Source: Allacma fusca
Taxonomy: Eukaryota; Arthropoda; Collembola; Symphypleona; Sminthuridae
DNA length: 64,000 nucleotides
Direction of reading: 5' to 3'
Assembly: GCA_947179485.1 (NCBI GenBank)
Contig: OX359249.1
Location: 44,214,915-44,278,914, forward strand
Part shown: piece by piece, positions 23,301 to 36,905 of the stretch
Layout of the letters: each line of letters opens with the position of its first letter
Numbering within the stretch: position 1 is the first letter of the stretch
Translations under genes and position numbers: made by a program
Notes under the pieces: generated by a model
Told to the model about the DNA's origin: nothing
Databases searched by the model: none
The model's input: only the letters and a program-made list of their open reading frames with translations

Positions 23301-26300
23301 ACCCAAACTACCCAGCTGTCAATCATGGTCCTATCGACTTGGAGAAGGCCTCGGAAACTCCTCTCATACATAATTAGATACTAAGTAAACATTGCAAACA
23401 TTTTATCAGGATGTCGTTTTGGAATTCACGATGTGAAGGAGAAAAAAAAATGTCATAAGGGTAGACTCGGGAGGGTAGTGCCTCAATTTCGTTCTTTCGT
23501 CATGCAAGATTAATTTAGGAACCAAAAATTTACCCCGAAGTAAGTTTAAAGTATAAAATTCCCCATTGTTCTTGGTCCTTCGAAATTCAAAATGGTTCTA
23601 AGTTTAGTAATGTTTTATGGTTGGGATAACTTGAGTGGAAGAAGCAATTTATAGTGAAAGAATTCTTAGGAGAATGATTGTTTTTTAATGTATTTCCTCT
23701 GAGATAGGAACACTCATGGATGGAGTCTCGGGGTAAGAAGTAAAAGACTAGAGGGAAAAGGATTACTATCCTGCAATTTTCTTTTCACTCGAGTTCCTCC
23801 AATTTTGCAACTCTGCAGTGGAAATGCCCAAGTGAGTTCCAACCCGAATTTTGGCGAGGACTGGGGCATGCAAGAGAGATAGAGAAAGAAATAGAAAGAG
23901 AGCTGGGGACCCAGTTGTGAGGATTTTCTCTTTTCCCTTTCTCCCTGTGTAACTTGCACAGGTATTTTTGTAGTCGGAGTGAGAAAGGAGAAACTGTTCA
24001 GAGTATGATGTTGATAATGATTCTGGGAAAACTTGGAAGGGATATTTTCATACAGTACTAAAAATTGATGAGTTTGGCATTTTAGGAAGATTGCGCAAAG
24101 CTTCTTCCAACCGCACTTTTGTAACCTTTAACAACCTCAGAGTATGAGGCTTTTATTGGCAAATTAATACTAGGACATGCAAGCTGAAACTTTGAGTTCT
24201 CAAGCTGGCAAAATTGAAACCCACCACAAGAATACATCAACGGGCTTCATATTAGCCCTTGACTAATCAGTGTGCTAATTTTGATGGACTGGGTATTAAC
24301 AAATTATTAGCTATTATAGTAGCTTATTATATTAGCTAATTACTCATCCTCCTATGGAAAGCCCTCATGTCTTCGTTACTCGTTTTATGGGAGCTGTTTC
24401 GGTAGCCCCAAATTACCAGGGATATTATAAATGTCTTAACCCGAATCATTCATTCCTGTAGATACTCTGGGATGGCTCCGTGTATGACGGAACATGTGTT
24501 CCGAATGCAGTACCAATATTAAATATTCATGCGAAACTATATACTCATTGTATAAAGAGCTGTGAAATAAAAAAAAGGAGGAGGTAATGACTCAATTACA
24601 TGATGGAACTCACAAAATTTCCAAGTTCTTTTCATGCTGGAGTTGGAGCTGATGAAAGCGTTCTGCATAGATTTTGGGGTTCCTGCATAATCCAAAAGGG
24701 TCGTCGCCCATTCCGTAGATTCCGGCAACTGCTGCCATACTCATTGAATATCAGCTGTGCTGAGCCTCACAGTGTCAGTCAGTAATTATCAACAAGTTTT
24801 TCCAGTTTTACATACAAGTGTACGTCGTGGGAGTAGTAAGGATTTTAAATCCTCCTCCTCCAGCAATGAATCCACACGCCTCTCAACTCTTCTTCCTCTT
24901 CATGGTGAGCAATCTCCAAACCAAGCACAATTCATTTGGAACAACTTCCCTGCAAATAGCTCCAGTTTCCACATAAACTCGCAAGAAAAAGTCGTTGAAA
25001 CGAATTCCATTTCCAAGAGTTCGCGAAAAAAAAAAGAAAGTTGTTTAAATGGTGTGAACCCTACAGAAAATTAAATGTCTGGACTTTGCCATTCTCTTGT
25101 AATTACGTTCACACCTGATACATATCAACTGTCTTCATGAGATACGAGAGGAGAAAATGGCTCAAGCTTGAATTGAATTGAAGATGCAAATTGTAGTCTT
25201 TTCCCTTTTAAAACATCTCCAGATAAACTAGAGCCGTACTTACGATAGGGTAACAATCGCTGCACTTTCACCTAACTTTCACTCTGCATAAAGAAAATGG
25301 AAGCCTGTCCCTGTAATTTTTGTTTTATCCCTTAGCCCAGACCTCGGTAAGAGTGATCCGAAGGAGTCAAGTGATTTTTTGCAATAAGGTGGCAATGATA
25401 AAAATGATTTACGCCAGTGAGAAATTGCACGCCACAGATGGTATGTGGAAGCTACGACGGCTGATTTCAGTGGGGAAAGTTTTCCCTTTTTGTTCTCTGA
25501 AAATACTTTTGTACGTGACTCTCAAAGGATTATTTACGATTTGTCTAACATCTGCACAAGGTGCTAACTCTGCGTTCATAAACCTGTACCAGTCAAGGAG
25601 CACCTATTTCCAGTTAATATTTCCTGGAAAGATTCATCAATGCAACTCACTCGCCCGCATTTAGGTACATGTTGTGTTCCATATGTGCCTCAATAGGAGT
25701 AAGTAGACGTGCTGGGGAAGAGGTTTGAGGAGAAATGTTCCTTGGTTTTTTTTTCTTTCGTGGGCAATTCTACTTATACGCATGGTACATCTAAAGGTCT
25801 CTCCACAAGAGGATAAGATCTCCCACAAGAACTTGGGGGAAAGGTAGAGTTTGCATTACACATTTGTTATTATGCACAAGAGAGCCGGAGAACTTTGCAC
25901 AATTTCAGTTCAGAACACTAAAGGTTTCAGTGTGAAGTAAGTACTATGTTGAAAATTGCGGCCTTTACTACGCAGTCCTACTGTTCCGGTTGGAGTGGTC
26001 GTGGGTTAAACAACATTGGAATTTCCCTTAGTTAGACTCTTTTTTTTTCTGAGGGAAGTCAGCTAAAGCTGGATATTTTATTTAGGATTTCATCTAATAT
26101 AGCACGTTTATTTGTAGCGTGGGTACCTTAGGAAAATGTGATTCTGCTGTGGATAAAGGGAAGGAGGGGAACTGTAGGAGAAAAGGATGTTTGGATGGAA
26201 GTTGAGCCTCACCACAGCTTTTGACCTTTCACTTGACTTGAGCCCCGGACGTATCTATGTATGTACGCCCTTGCTTTTCTATCTTGCTCTATGTCTTGTT

Positions 26301-26666
26301 ACTTTGGGATCTAACTAAGGGTGTGTTTCTCCAGTTGAGGTTTCTGGGATACAATTCCGCCACAAATAAGACCCGACAAGAGTAATTCTATTGTAGCCAC
26401 TGGAACACTGGAAGGGCTTGTGATCTTGCCATGAGGCTTTCTCTCACAAACTGCCTGCCTACGTCTCCGCTTGAGTAACCGTATGTCCCGAGAATTGTTT
26501 AGTGCAAGTAAATATCTACACAGAAAATTTCTCCTATGTATGTCCTCAGCAATCACAAGAGTCACCAAGTCATCAACTCACTTGAGGTATGAGTTTTGTT
26601 TGCATTACAGTAATGAGACTTGAATTACTTGAGGGAATGGAACACCCGTTGGAAACCATACAAGGG
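20396..26666. other. Non-coding stretch, no gene recognised
   Basis: Short frames only (longest 114 codons at 25320-25664, no domain). Visible items: ACTTTCTCC at 20437; GAGAAAGC at about 21820; an imperfect inverted repeat AGGCGC/GCGCCT at 22130-22162; and an ATTAGCT-rich A+T patch at 24240-24350. Confidence 0.5.
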
Positions 26667-26684
26667 CACACACACACACACACA
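26667..26684. repeat. (CA)9 microsatellite
   Basis: Nine uninterrupted CA dinucleotides, the first of several simple repeats in the 26.6-28.7 kb interval. Confidence 0.9.
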
Positions 26685-28350
26685 GTCAAACCAAGTTGAG
26701 TTCAGAAGGTGATGTGAGGTCGAACGTAGCATGTCAAGAGTGAAAGCGAGCGAGAGTCCCTCACACAAATACTTGAGAGGAACTGGAATGAAAGAACAGC
26801 GACCGACATAGCAAGTTGTTGATTCTTCGTCACACTTCCCATTTCCCTTTAGCTATTACCCTGCTCCCTTGATCCAGTCACGGCAACAGCAATGTTATTA
26901 TTATGGAGAGAAGAAAAAAAAAGCAAGAGTTCTCACAAATCCAGGAAGTATACATATATAAAGGGGTATGTCCTACCCACACAACCTCACAATAGAGAGG
27001 CGAACGAGAGGAATCGCAGTTCTAGTCATTCCTTACAAGCAATTTAAACCAAGTCGTCACACAAGGAGAATTTCTATACTCTGAAGAAAATCCTAAGTAG
27101 GGATCCTTCAAACCAGCTCAGATCTATCCTATGTTTTCTTTCCCGGACAGAGATACAGTAGACACTTTGGACTGAGAGAGTCTCGGTGGGAGGGAAAATT
27201 TACTTTCTCAGTTCTGTTTTAATTGACTGAACTCTTGGCTTGAGGAGATTCTTTACACTGGTGGATTCTCGTCCAAAAACGTGTCTCGCGTGGAATAAAA
27301 GGAGGTACAAAAAAACATCCAACCACGTCTGTCTTGTCCTCTCCTTGACTCCTCACTGTTCTTCACTGAACGCGGGAATGGAGGGAGTGTGGGAAGCCCG
27401 AGTTAGCTATACGTAGCTGCCCAGTAGAATATAACAACCACTTTTTTTTTACATCTTCTTTGTCAGCCTTTTCAACTCTCAACTTCCAAGTCTGAGTTTG
27501 AAAAATATGACTAATTTGGAGACACTCGGAGTTCCTGGTAACTGACAGTTGAGGAGCAATATAATTGTATCTTGACCTAAGCCCACTTCCTTAGGAAAAC
27601 AATCTTGTTGTCTTTACTCTTAAACAAGTCTGTACTCTGTCTTGTCCCACTATAGAATTATGTTTTCAACATGTTCCAAGGGGAACCAGTTTTGCGTGCT
27701 TATGAGCTGTTCTGAACGATTTGCTTCTCTCTAAGTATGTGTTCCATGCGGTGTGTTTGGGTGTGTATTCTTCGAGAACTGTGTATAGACCCTTGATTTA
27801 TGTCTTCCCCTAAGACTTCCCTGTGTATATAATATCTCTCATTTTTATAGAATAATTTGTGGGCTCGAATGGTCTTGGATGTTCAAATTATCTCATCTGT
27901 GTTGTTCAGTTTATGTTTCTTCCTCGCTCACTGCTAAGTGTCTACACTACCTTTGTGTGAGCTGGCTCTGCTATGTTATGATGTTCTCGGATGTTGTTAC
28001 AAGGGGTTGAGATAGGTTGTAAATGGTTTAGGGAAATTTTGTAAATTGTTGGGAGAACAGCGAGGACTACACACAAGACTGGGCCTTGTGTCTGATTTTT
28101 ATGAACAGTTATGGAATGAGCTAAGTGAGTGCTAACTACGTGGGTGGGGTTTGATGAAATCCCTCTTGTTTTGCTTCTGGATACTTTCGAGGAATATACG
28201 GTGCTAAGGAAGAGGAGTTAATGTACCGCATGGTATGGATGGGCCCTGTTATGGTTTATGTCTCGCAGTTCGTACATAGGTCTAAACAGAATAAGCGTGA
28301 ATTCAGAACTGAGGATTTTGCAATGGAAACCTTTTGGCAAGCGCTCTCAC
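26685..28350. other. Non-coding stretch with a promoter-like word
   Basis: No protein frame recognised. A TATATAAAG word at 26955-26963 has a CTCACAA initiator-like word about 32 bp downstream and GAGCGAGAG/GAACGAGAGG words on either side. The ATGs downstream open only very short frames, so no first coding exon can be proposed. Confidence 0.4.
26955..26991 (+). promoter_or_regulatory. TATA-type core promoter candidate
   Basis: TATATAAAG fits the TATA consensus, and the A of CTCACAA at 26989 lies 32 bp from the first T of the TATAAA core (26957), the usual TATA-to-start spacing in animals. GA-rich words near both sides could be GAGA-factor sites. TATA words are frequent by chance in A+T-rich DNA, and no transcript or exon is visible downstream, so this is weak. 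Confidence 0.18.
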
Positions 28351-28377
28351 TCTCTCTCTCTCTCTCTCCCTCTCTCT
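28351..28377. repeat. (TC)n microsatellite
   Basis: About twelve TC dinucleotides with one CCC interruption. Confidence 0.9.
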
Positions 28378-31300
28378 TACACTCACTCACATAGTCCTGA
28401 GAAAAGAGCCTTCCTGTATAGTATACTCAACGAATTTTCCGTCGACTTGTGTATCCCTACTACAGTATGTACATGTAGGCTCACTGAACTAGATTCTCTG
28501 TTTCTCCCGCTCATGCTGCTTGCTTCCTTCTTCTTCACAAGTTTCTGTCTGCTGCTGCTGCTGGATGCAGAGCTACTCCTGCGAAAACACACACTCGCGT
28601 ACACACTTACAACATAGGGAAGAGAACCATCTCAAAAACCAACACTGACATCAACCGCCCCTCTCTCTCTCTCTCTCTCTGGATCATTCACAGCGTGTGT
28701 GTGTGCATAGCCCGGGTATATCAACGAGGTATCTGAGGAAACAGAGAAATGCCGACGTGGTCCCATTTGCAATTGTACATATGCTAGGTATATGCACACA
28801 TGCATATGGTAGGGGAACGGTAAGGCATGATAGGCTGGTGTATGTATATGATATACGTAACGTATTTGTAGTCACACGTTAACATACACGTTGGTTTTTG
28901 TGTATACATGAATATCAATGCAAGTCCTACGGACACACTCAGAATATGCATGTACATTGAAAATTATGAAGTAAATCTATAGTCGCATCGTATGAAGTAG
29001 ATTTGGGAATCTATACTCAAACAGCTGCAAATTATATGATGTATGAACCATATATACATAAAATGTTCTAGCTGGCTTCTTTTTCTGCTGGTGCGGAACC
29101 ATCTGGGATGTCAATAATGCCTCATGCATTCTTTCTGACCGTTTCACTTTAACAACCATCCATCTTAGAGCAAAGAAGAGCTTCAAATCGGTCATTTTCA
29201 GCTGTTTCAAAGTTTTTCCCCTAACTATAAACCCCACACTTTTATTTCACTTGAAATATTCCTTCGCGGAAAAAATTAAAGGGAAAAGACCACTTTCACT
29301 TTAACCCCTTCATGTGTGTCTCACATACTAAGTAAATAAATGACTGGATCATAATAACCAAATTTCCGCCCTAGAATTACTATCCCATGGTAAAATCCAT
29401 CTGAGCCGTCTATTTGTTAAAGGGTGGGCAACCAGAAGTACTTTCTCCTTTCCCTCCTGCCCTACCATTTTTTACAGCACCCATATGTCGAGCCTTCCTG
29501 TGTACCTAGGCATGGACTTGTTTGAGGGAAGTCTTCCCAAGATCACACCTTAGCGGAAATTTGGTCTAGGATAATAAAAAGTATATTTTTAGAAAATACC
29601 AAGTCATCGGGCGGATCAATTTCAATATCCAAGACATACAAAAGACCGTCCGAACACACACTCGGCGGATAGATAACAAAAGGAGCGGATGTAAATTGCA
29701 ATTTTTCAAAGTAGTATACCAACTGATAATGCTTGATTAGATGTCTATGCAGGGAAGTTTTCCAGGATGTATGAAGTTTTGAAGGATAATTTGTAAAGCT
29801 CTGGGGGGTCCAATAATTATTGGAAGGAAACATCTCTGACAGGAATCGCTTTGCTTTGGAATTGTGCAAGCAGAAAAGTATTACGTTTTGTTTCGTTGGT
29901 GGAGCAGAAAATCGGAGTGGATTTTTTCAAGCTAGACTGGCTTGTGTATATGAGGGGAAGGAAGGAGAGAGACAATGATTTTAAAAAATATTAGGGCTCT
30001 GAAGGAGAAGAGCAGATAAGAGATATTCCGGTAGACGGTGCCAAATTATTGTCAGTTCTTCGACACGTATCTATATCTACATACATATGGGAGAATAGTG
30101 GAAGCCCTCTCTCCCAGAAGACAAGTCATACTGAAGATAAAGAGGAATAAGTACAGTTTCTCTCCTAGCACTAGGCCGTCCCTCCCGATAGACACAGCCC
30201 ACTGTATGGGAACCACTCGTAAGAAAATGGAACAGAGCATCTGTGGCGACCTTGACAGGGGAACTATGTAATGCCAAGTTTACTCGATTAGTTTCGGAGT
30301 TGTGCGACTTTTTACTCGAACCAACAGCCACCCTTGGACCAGTGTCTCCTTTATCTTACCAATACCACAACTCCGGCCCCACAAACCATTGTAACCTTTG
30401 ACCCTAGAAAATTTCTCTTTACAAAAGCTACAGCTCCGTAGTCCTTCCCCTCTCTTCCAACTGACACTGACAAAGCCAATGTTACAATTTGTGTTTTGTA
30501 ATTACTCTAAAATACTGTCCAACGTGACGGGACAACGTATGTGACAATGATAAGTTATTTACATAGTGTCACTAATGATAGCCTCCGAGTTCCGGTACTC
30601 CCTTGCGGAGAGGCTTCGTGTAGATACGCTTATTACAGACGCAATATCCCGACTATGCCGACTAATGCTACGTACACACATAGGTACTATACTATCTAAT
30701 GTTATTATAGAATAATTACAGTAATTATTACACATGCACGCACATGTAGATATGAAGTATGCGAGGAGAACTGATAGCATGCGTTTTGGTACAGTTAATA
30801 AGAGAATAGTTAACTTTGCTTAGGAAAGAATCCTGACATGTTTTTGACTGTGCAGTCGCACTTGGAAGATTCGTAAAGACCTATCACTAGCAGGATTCCT
30901 TTCCTCGGCCCAGAAGAATCATCCCAAGCATAAAATAAAGAAGTCACAAGAAATAACACCTGGTTCCTCCACTTGACATGAGGGGTAGTGAGTTTTTCCT
31001 CGAGCATTCCTTTCCAATGTAGCCAGCTGGACTCTATCCACAACTGGAGAGACTAACTTGGCTCACATCTGTACTTCGCTATTTTCCCCTTCCCATCCTT
31101 CCCTGTAGATACTTGTAATAACCCGAAAGGGAAAAGAGTACTGACCCAGTATAAACAGACCTGATTAGCATACCATTAGTGAGTTATTTTCAAAAGCAAT
31201 TAGCTCTCAAATTAGATCCCTTCGTGGGAATGTTGGGGATACTCTTTGTATTGTATTGTGTGGGAATGTACCTATAAGAAATGCCATTTTGAGGGGGAAT

Positions 31301-34300
31301 ATCTGCCCCAAAACACGAAAGTAGACAGTCAAGAGCGGGAGACTACAGAAACTCCATCTCCACTCCAGACGCTCAACTTGTTAGCTCAAGTTTTACCACA
31401 GCAAGTCGCAGTTGGTCTCAAGAGTGTTCTTCTCTTACGATTTCTCCACAAGAGTTTTTCCTACTACTCCAAACCTCCAATGTTTGCTTCTGTTGAAAGG
31501 TTTTGATGGTATCTTGTCTCCAGACAAAAATGAATGTTTTATTGATACTTCTCAACACTTTTACGGACAGGTTTAAAGGTAACTGGTGATAAGATGTGAG
31601 AATTTTTCCGTACTCTGCTGTATAAGCAATCCTTTGAAACCATATCCTTAGCCTCCATGAAAAGGAATGAAATGTATTGGAAAAACCTTTCACATGCGGC
31701 CATAAATAATGTTGAACCATTTGCTCAATTTGATTGTACTAAAGCATTGAGACTTAAAAGCTCACATTACATTTTTTATTACTGCTCTGATACGTTCTTC
31801 GTTACTTTCAGCATCAGGAATAATATTACGTCCCTGTTAATTATTTTGCATGTGTGAAAATTACCATTTTTTTTTCGTGAGTGACAGATTTTTAGAGTTT
31901 TGACGGATGGAAAGTGCGAAAATTAATAGATTGTGTTCTTAAAGAAAATAGACTTACCCGCCTGCCACCAGGATCATCTGCATGATTGCAGCTTGTTTTA
32001 AAACCACTTAAATAACTTGACAATGGCGAAGTTAATTTGAGAAAAGTATTCCAAACAAGTTCGTATCCATTATTTCAAGAGTTTTCTTCTATTAGTTGTA
32101 ATATCACTTTTGGTTAATTTGTCTAGTATTAGTTTGAGTTAGTATTTGCTCCTTGAGGCAGCGTAGGGCGGATGAAAAGTGACGTTCAGAGTCACTCTCA
32201 ACTACTTTACTTTTGGTTACTCATCTGTAATAATTATTACTGTTACTGCATCAAATAGATATACATTCTAACAAAATGCCCAAATGGGCTTGGGAGGACG
32301 AGCCAGAGCAGAGTGTAGTGTTTTCTCACGTTGCATTTCCTTCCCGAAGCTTGTTGCACTTGTAGAAAAACAAATCTAATTTCTTACTCTCTAATGTCTC
32401 TGATTTCCAGAATTGGAAGCTTCAAATTACTCTATTTAAATTCCATGATCATTCTTTCCCCCTTTAAAAATATTCCTGTAGAGAGTTATTTTTTTTTTCA
32501 GGGAAAGTTTGAGCCGAGCCAGATCATGGAATGAGAGAGAATCATTTGGTAGTGTTTTATAAGTTGCTTACTTTACAGTAACTACTATTGAATTGCCACT
32601 TCAGTTGTCAATAGAAATGATAAGACCATAAAGAGTGACTGTGATTTCAGAACTAGAGGAACATTTGTCGCGGAATGACGAGACTGATGAGATGATGGTG
32701 AGAGTCTTCACAAAGGATGCGGTGGATGAGTCAATTGTCATCATTGACTGATGGGTCTTCTCTTGTCTTCTCAATCATTTGACTGCCCTTTGAATTACAC
32801 TCGCCGCCCGGCGTCCTTCCCGTTTTCCTGTTCGCATCTCTCACTTTCATTTCTCTTGCCCAAATGGCTTCTATTGTCTTGCCAAAACTTGTCCCCCTCT
32901 GTAGATCAGCCTATTCAGATGGAGATTATATCGGTCTATTTTCAGCCCGTCTCTTCTGGGAGACTACTGTGGTCAATGAGATGTAGTTAATTACTTCTAT
33001 TCTCTAGGACTGGACTTCACTCTGTGTTCATGAACTTTCTCCAATTCCTTTTATTTTGGAACAACTCATTCGTTCAATAGCAATCTTCCATCAAACAAAT
33101 CACAACTTATTACAGTCCATCAAAAGTTCTCCTCTTCCGCTCCAGAGAATGCAAGTGGTTCTGAAAATTAATGGTCATGTAAAAGAGACATTTATGAACG
33201 TCAGGATCTTATTAGATCGTACCCTTGGATTTTGAGTCGGGGTTCAATAATCTTGAGCCTTGGAAAAAAAATAATCCTGATGTGAATTACATTGCTTCCG
33301 CAGTCAATGTTTACTTTTAGAAATGGTCATATATTTCATAATGAGTATTAAACAACATTATTTGAACTAGAATATTATTACAGATATTATTCGGAGTCAA
33401 ATTTATCAAGAGTTTGAATTCTTTCTAGGGTGGCTTTAAAGGAATTCAGACTCGGCTTTAAATGTTGACTTGTTACAATTTGTTTCATTCGCGCTGTTTA
33501 TTTCAAGTGCTTTGACGCCTCCGAGTCAAATTGTTCTAGAATTTATTTTTGGCCACATTGTCTCGTACAGACGGTGGAGCAAGACGAAAGACTGACGATA
33601 TAATTATTGGGAGAAATACGGCTCAGTCATTATTTACAGGTTTTTGTTCCCGAGAAACCTTTTAATTTTAGTGTGGTGGTGCTTTTTTAAGAACAAGGTT
33701 CCATTATGCACATGTTTATAGTTGTCACTCCTCATTCAATGTTTATTATTAGGTTTGGTCCTTATCAACATGGTCTTATGTATGTACGTGTTCAGCATAG
33801 ATATCTACATACTTGCGTACACAACCCCTGAGAAACAAACTGGGTTGTTTAGACACTTAATGAAGGGAATGGTCTTTATTGGGATTATTGAATTAGAAGT
33901 GAATAAAAGAAACTGAAGGAGAGGCGGGAGGAAGTACGAACATCTTGAAGTTATTAGACTGCCACTTTATCTTATTGTAAAGCCAAAGACAGAGGCTGGG
34001 AGAGAATGAAACCTTTTTTTTGGACGGATTTAAAAAAAAAAAGCTTTGAAGAAAAACAAGTTTCGGATTGTAAGCAAGTCAAGTCTATTTTCGAGATACA
34101 TAGTTTCGGGTGGAACCGTACTGAAAAACGGTTTGCACGCCAATGAGCGAGAGAAAAAGGATGGAGATGGGAGATGGTGATAGGAGCTGAGTCAAGTGAA
34201 GTACTCTAGAAAATGCTCCTTTTATATTTCATTTGAAAGCCAAATGAGCATTTGTGAGTTTTCAAAAACTGCATCAAGGCGGAAGAAAGGATTACGTTAC

Positions 34301-34412
34301 AACAAGATTGTATTTATCCTCTCTTGTGAAATATTAAACTGTCTCGTCGAGTAATTATATTAAAGCGAGAGAACTCTCTGAGTGAGTCAGAAAGTGAGGG
34401 AGAGAAAAATAC
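28378..34412. other. Non-coding stretch, no gene recognised
   Basis: Contains two further simple repeats (28661-28680 CT, 28694-28705 GT) and a short CTG run at about 28548-28563. Frames are short (longest 119 codons at 28258-28617, crossing the TC repeat). ACTTTCTCC at 29440 and 33034. No RNA gene or transposon end recognised. Confidence 0.5.
28661..28680. repeat. (CT)10 microsatellite
   Basis: Ten perfect CT units, followed 13 bp later by a (GT)6 run at 28694-28705. Confidence 0.92.
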
Positions 34413-34436
34413 AGAGAGAGAGAGAGAGAGAGAGAG
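34413..34436. repeat. (AG)12 microsatellite
   Basis: Twelve perfect AG units inside a purine-rich stretch that begins near 34380. Confidence 0.92.
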
Positions 34437-34579
34437 TGGTGAGATGTAAGTATTTCCATACAACAAATTTTACTTTTAGAAACATATCAGTTATCTCTTC
34501 CTTGCATGTAGGGAAACATGCTCTGTTTCATACTCCCATACATACAACAAATACCTATAATTACTTATAGGGATGGAGA

Positions 34580-35130
34580 TGATATGTACTGCAGCAAATA
34601 GTTTGTACACTATGGAAATATGTACACAGAGTTTGAGTGTGTGAAATTATATAAACACGTATGAAATGTGTCTTGAATAATTATACAATACACAAGCACG
34701 CTCCTTCTATAGGGCAGACGGACATGTAATACATGCGCATATGAACGTAAGGCGAGGACATAAGTACCTACTTTTGTTATTTGTACAGCCGTACATACAG
34801 CTATGTGTCCTACGTTCAATTGATGAAACGTAAGGCAATGTACAAATACAGTACACTTGCTTTGGACTGCCTCATATGTATGTATGTACGTAAGTAATGC
34901 ATGGGCTTATGTATGTGAGCCCAATGCTCAAGAGCAGTGATGCATACATGGCAGGAGGGGACTAATGTCCAGGAGTACTGTACAATGGTATTTTTACGGG
35001 ACTGGTGCCTGTTGTGACATACATAATAATATAAAATAACATTTTATAAGATTGTGTAGGTACATGAGGGCTACTGTGAGGACGTGTGTAATTTGGGCAG
35101 GAGTATACATACATAGTATACATAGAGCTA
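34580..35130. repeat. TACATAC/GTATGTA-rich zone
   Basis: Words such as GTACATAC, ATGTATGTACG and GTATACATAC recur every few tens of bases without a fixed period, a form of cryptic simplicity. Many are near-palindromic (GTAC centres). No frame longer than about 70 codons is present. Comparable zones lie at 38200-38600, 54160-54350 and 60750-60850. Confidence 0.5.
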
Positions 35131-36649
35131 GGAGAGAAAAATATGGGAGTAAAATTGAGAGCATAGCCTTGATATAGGAGGGAAGAAAGGACGGCTACAT
35201 TGACACATAAATAGTTTGAACATCTGCAAAACTCAAGGTCTGTGCCTTAATCCGGTTTGGATACTCGGGTAAAAATATAATAAGCTTGCTATTCGTGTGT
35301 TAGAAAGAAATCTCTTGTATTTGCTCGGGAAAATCCTCCCTACTCCTGTGTGTACTACAAATGCCTCCTTCACTTCCACATGCACTCCAGCACAACACAA
35401 AGACTTTTTTCTCCTCAACGCTCCATTATTTCACAAAGATTTCCATCAATTTCAAGCCTACTTGAGTTCCCGGATTGAGTTCTGCGTGTATGCAAAATTC
35501 CTGTTCCGTATAATTAGCAACATTTTGAATATTGAATAGGACCCTGAGTGTACCTTTTTTTTCTTCATCTGGTACTGTACATTCCGACAGTTCCCTCACA
35601 AGTACTCAACAGTTCTTTTCCATGCTTGTGTTTCATCTGAGCAAGGACAACATTTACAATTGAGGGCACTTCCCTCGGAATTTAGTCTCAAGGGAATGTT
35701 TCAAAAGTCGGAGCTAATGGACAAATAGTATTGCTGGTATCATAATTATAACCAGAGACTTCTCTCAATGTATGAGACATGCATGTAGGTAGCCTATTAC
35801 ATGGAAACTCAATTGAAGGAATACCCATATAATCAGTCATAATGAAGCATTAAACTTGGTACAGTACTCCAATAATTACAGTTTGTCGTGACGTGAAACT
35901 CCAAGGTGAAAGGTGAGGGTGAGACTTGTATTTGCTCAGACTCTCCTGCAACGAATTTAATTTCCTTGGACTTATCCCATATACCATGTAATCCATAAGA
36001 AAACATTTCTTCATGCATGGCATCATGCAGAATTGTGAGAAATTCAGTCAACTCCAGAACTCACTCAAACCCACCATCAAGCCATGCCGACGGAACAAAT
36101 TTTGAAATTTTTAAAGCAAGTGTGTTGACAGAAGGCAATTACATTTCCCAGCTTAAACTATCTACTGTAAAGCACCCACAGAGCCTGATGCCGCAAAAGT
36201 TAAGATCCGTCAATTCCTAGCAATACCTAGAGCACATCAGAAACTAAGAGTAGCTCCAAGTACTGTCAGAGACAGCCGGAGGAAGATAGAGTCCGAGCAG
36301 AGACAACACGTAGACAATCCCAGACGTGCTTCTCATGAAAATTTCTACGATTACAGTAGTTAGCTAGCTTGTCACATAATTCTCCCATGGAATGGCACAA
36401 ATAGTCACTTGCAGGTACGGCTGTACACTAAGACTCATTTCGGGCTCTACTCAATAAAATCAAGGTAAATGCATCGGAGGTGACGTACATAACGGTATAC
36501 ACCATTAAAGATAAAAAAGGGAATTCCGGCCGTGTTTTTAATCCAACCGCTGAAAAGAGCAGTCACTTTGCCCACACGCTGTCCCTCATACTGGCACCAG
36601 AAGATAATCTGACGAGAGTACTCAAACATAACTCGGAATTATAGCTGGA
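35131..36649. other. Non-coding stretch, nothing seen
   Basis: Only short frames without recognisable domains. No repeat or transposon end noted. Confidence 0.5.
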
Positions 36650-36905
36650 GTGAAAGTCAAGTCAGAAAAGAAAGAAAGATGGGGAAAATGGGGCATAGAG
36701 AAGAGAAAGGAGAAACTAATACGAGTACTAAGGGAGGATATAGAAACATTGAGAGCTAGGCCAGAGTTAGAGAGCTGGAAGGAGTTATAGATTGGGAGAG
36801 AGAGAGAGAGAGGGAGAGAGAGAGAGAGGGAGAGAGAGAGAGAAAGAGAGAGGGAGAGAGAGAGAGAGAGAGGACGGGAAAGAAAAGAGAGAAAGATGGT
36901 AAGTC
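36650..36905 (+). repeat. Long polypurine tract with embedded GA microsatellite
   Basis: About 250 bp of strongly purine-biased plus strand. The second half, 36795-36872, is an imperfect GA repeat broken by GGGA units spaced about 16-20 bp. The tract could adopt a triplex or bind GAGA-type factors. The regular GGGA interruptions suggest expansion of a longer unit made of GA repeats. Confidence 0.8.

Noticed and set aside
33225-33260. tRNA T-arm-like GGGGTTCAATAATC
   Set aside because: The flanking bases do not pair as a T-stem, and no A-box or acceptor stem is present upstream.
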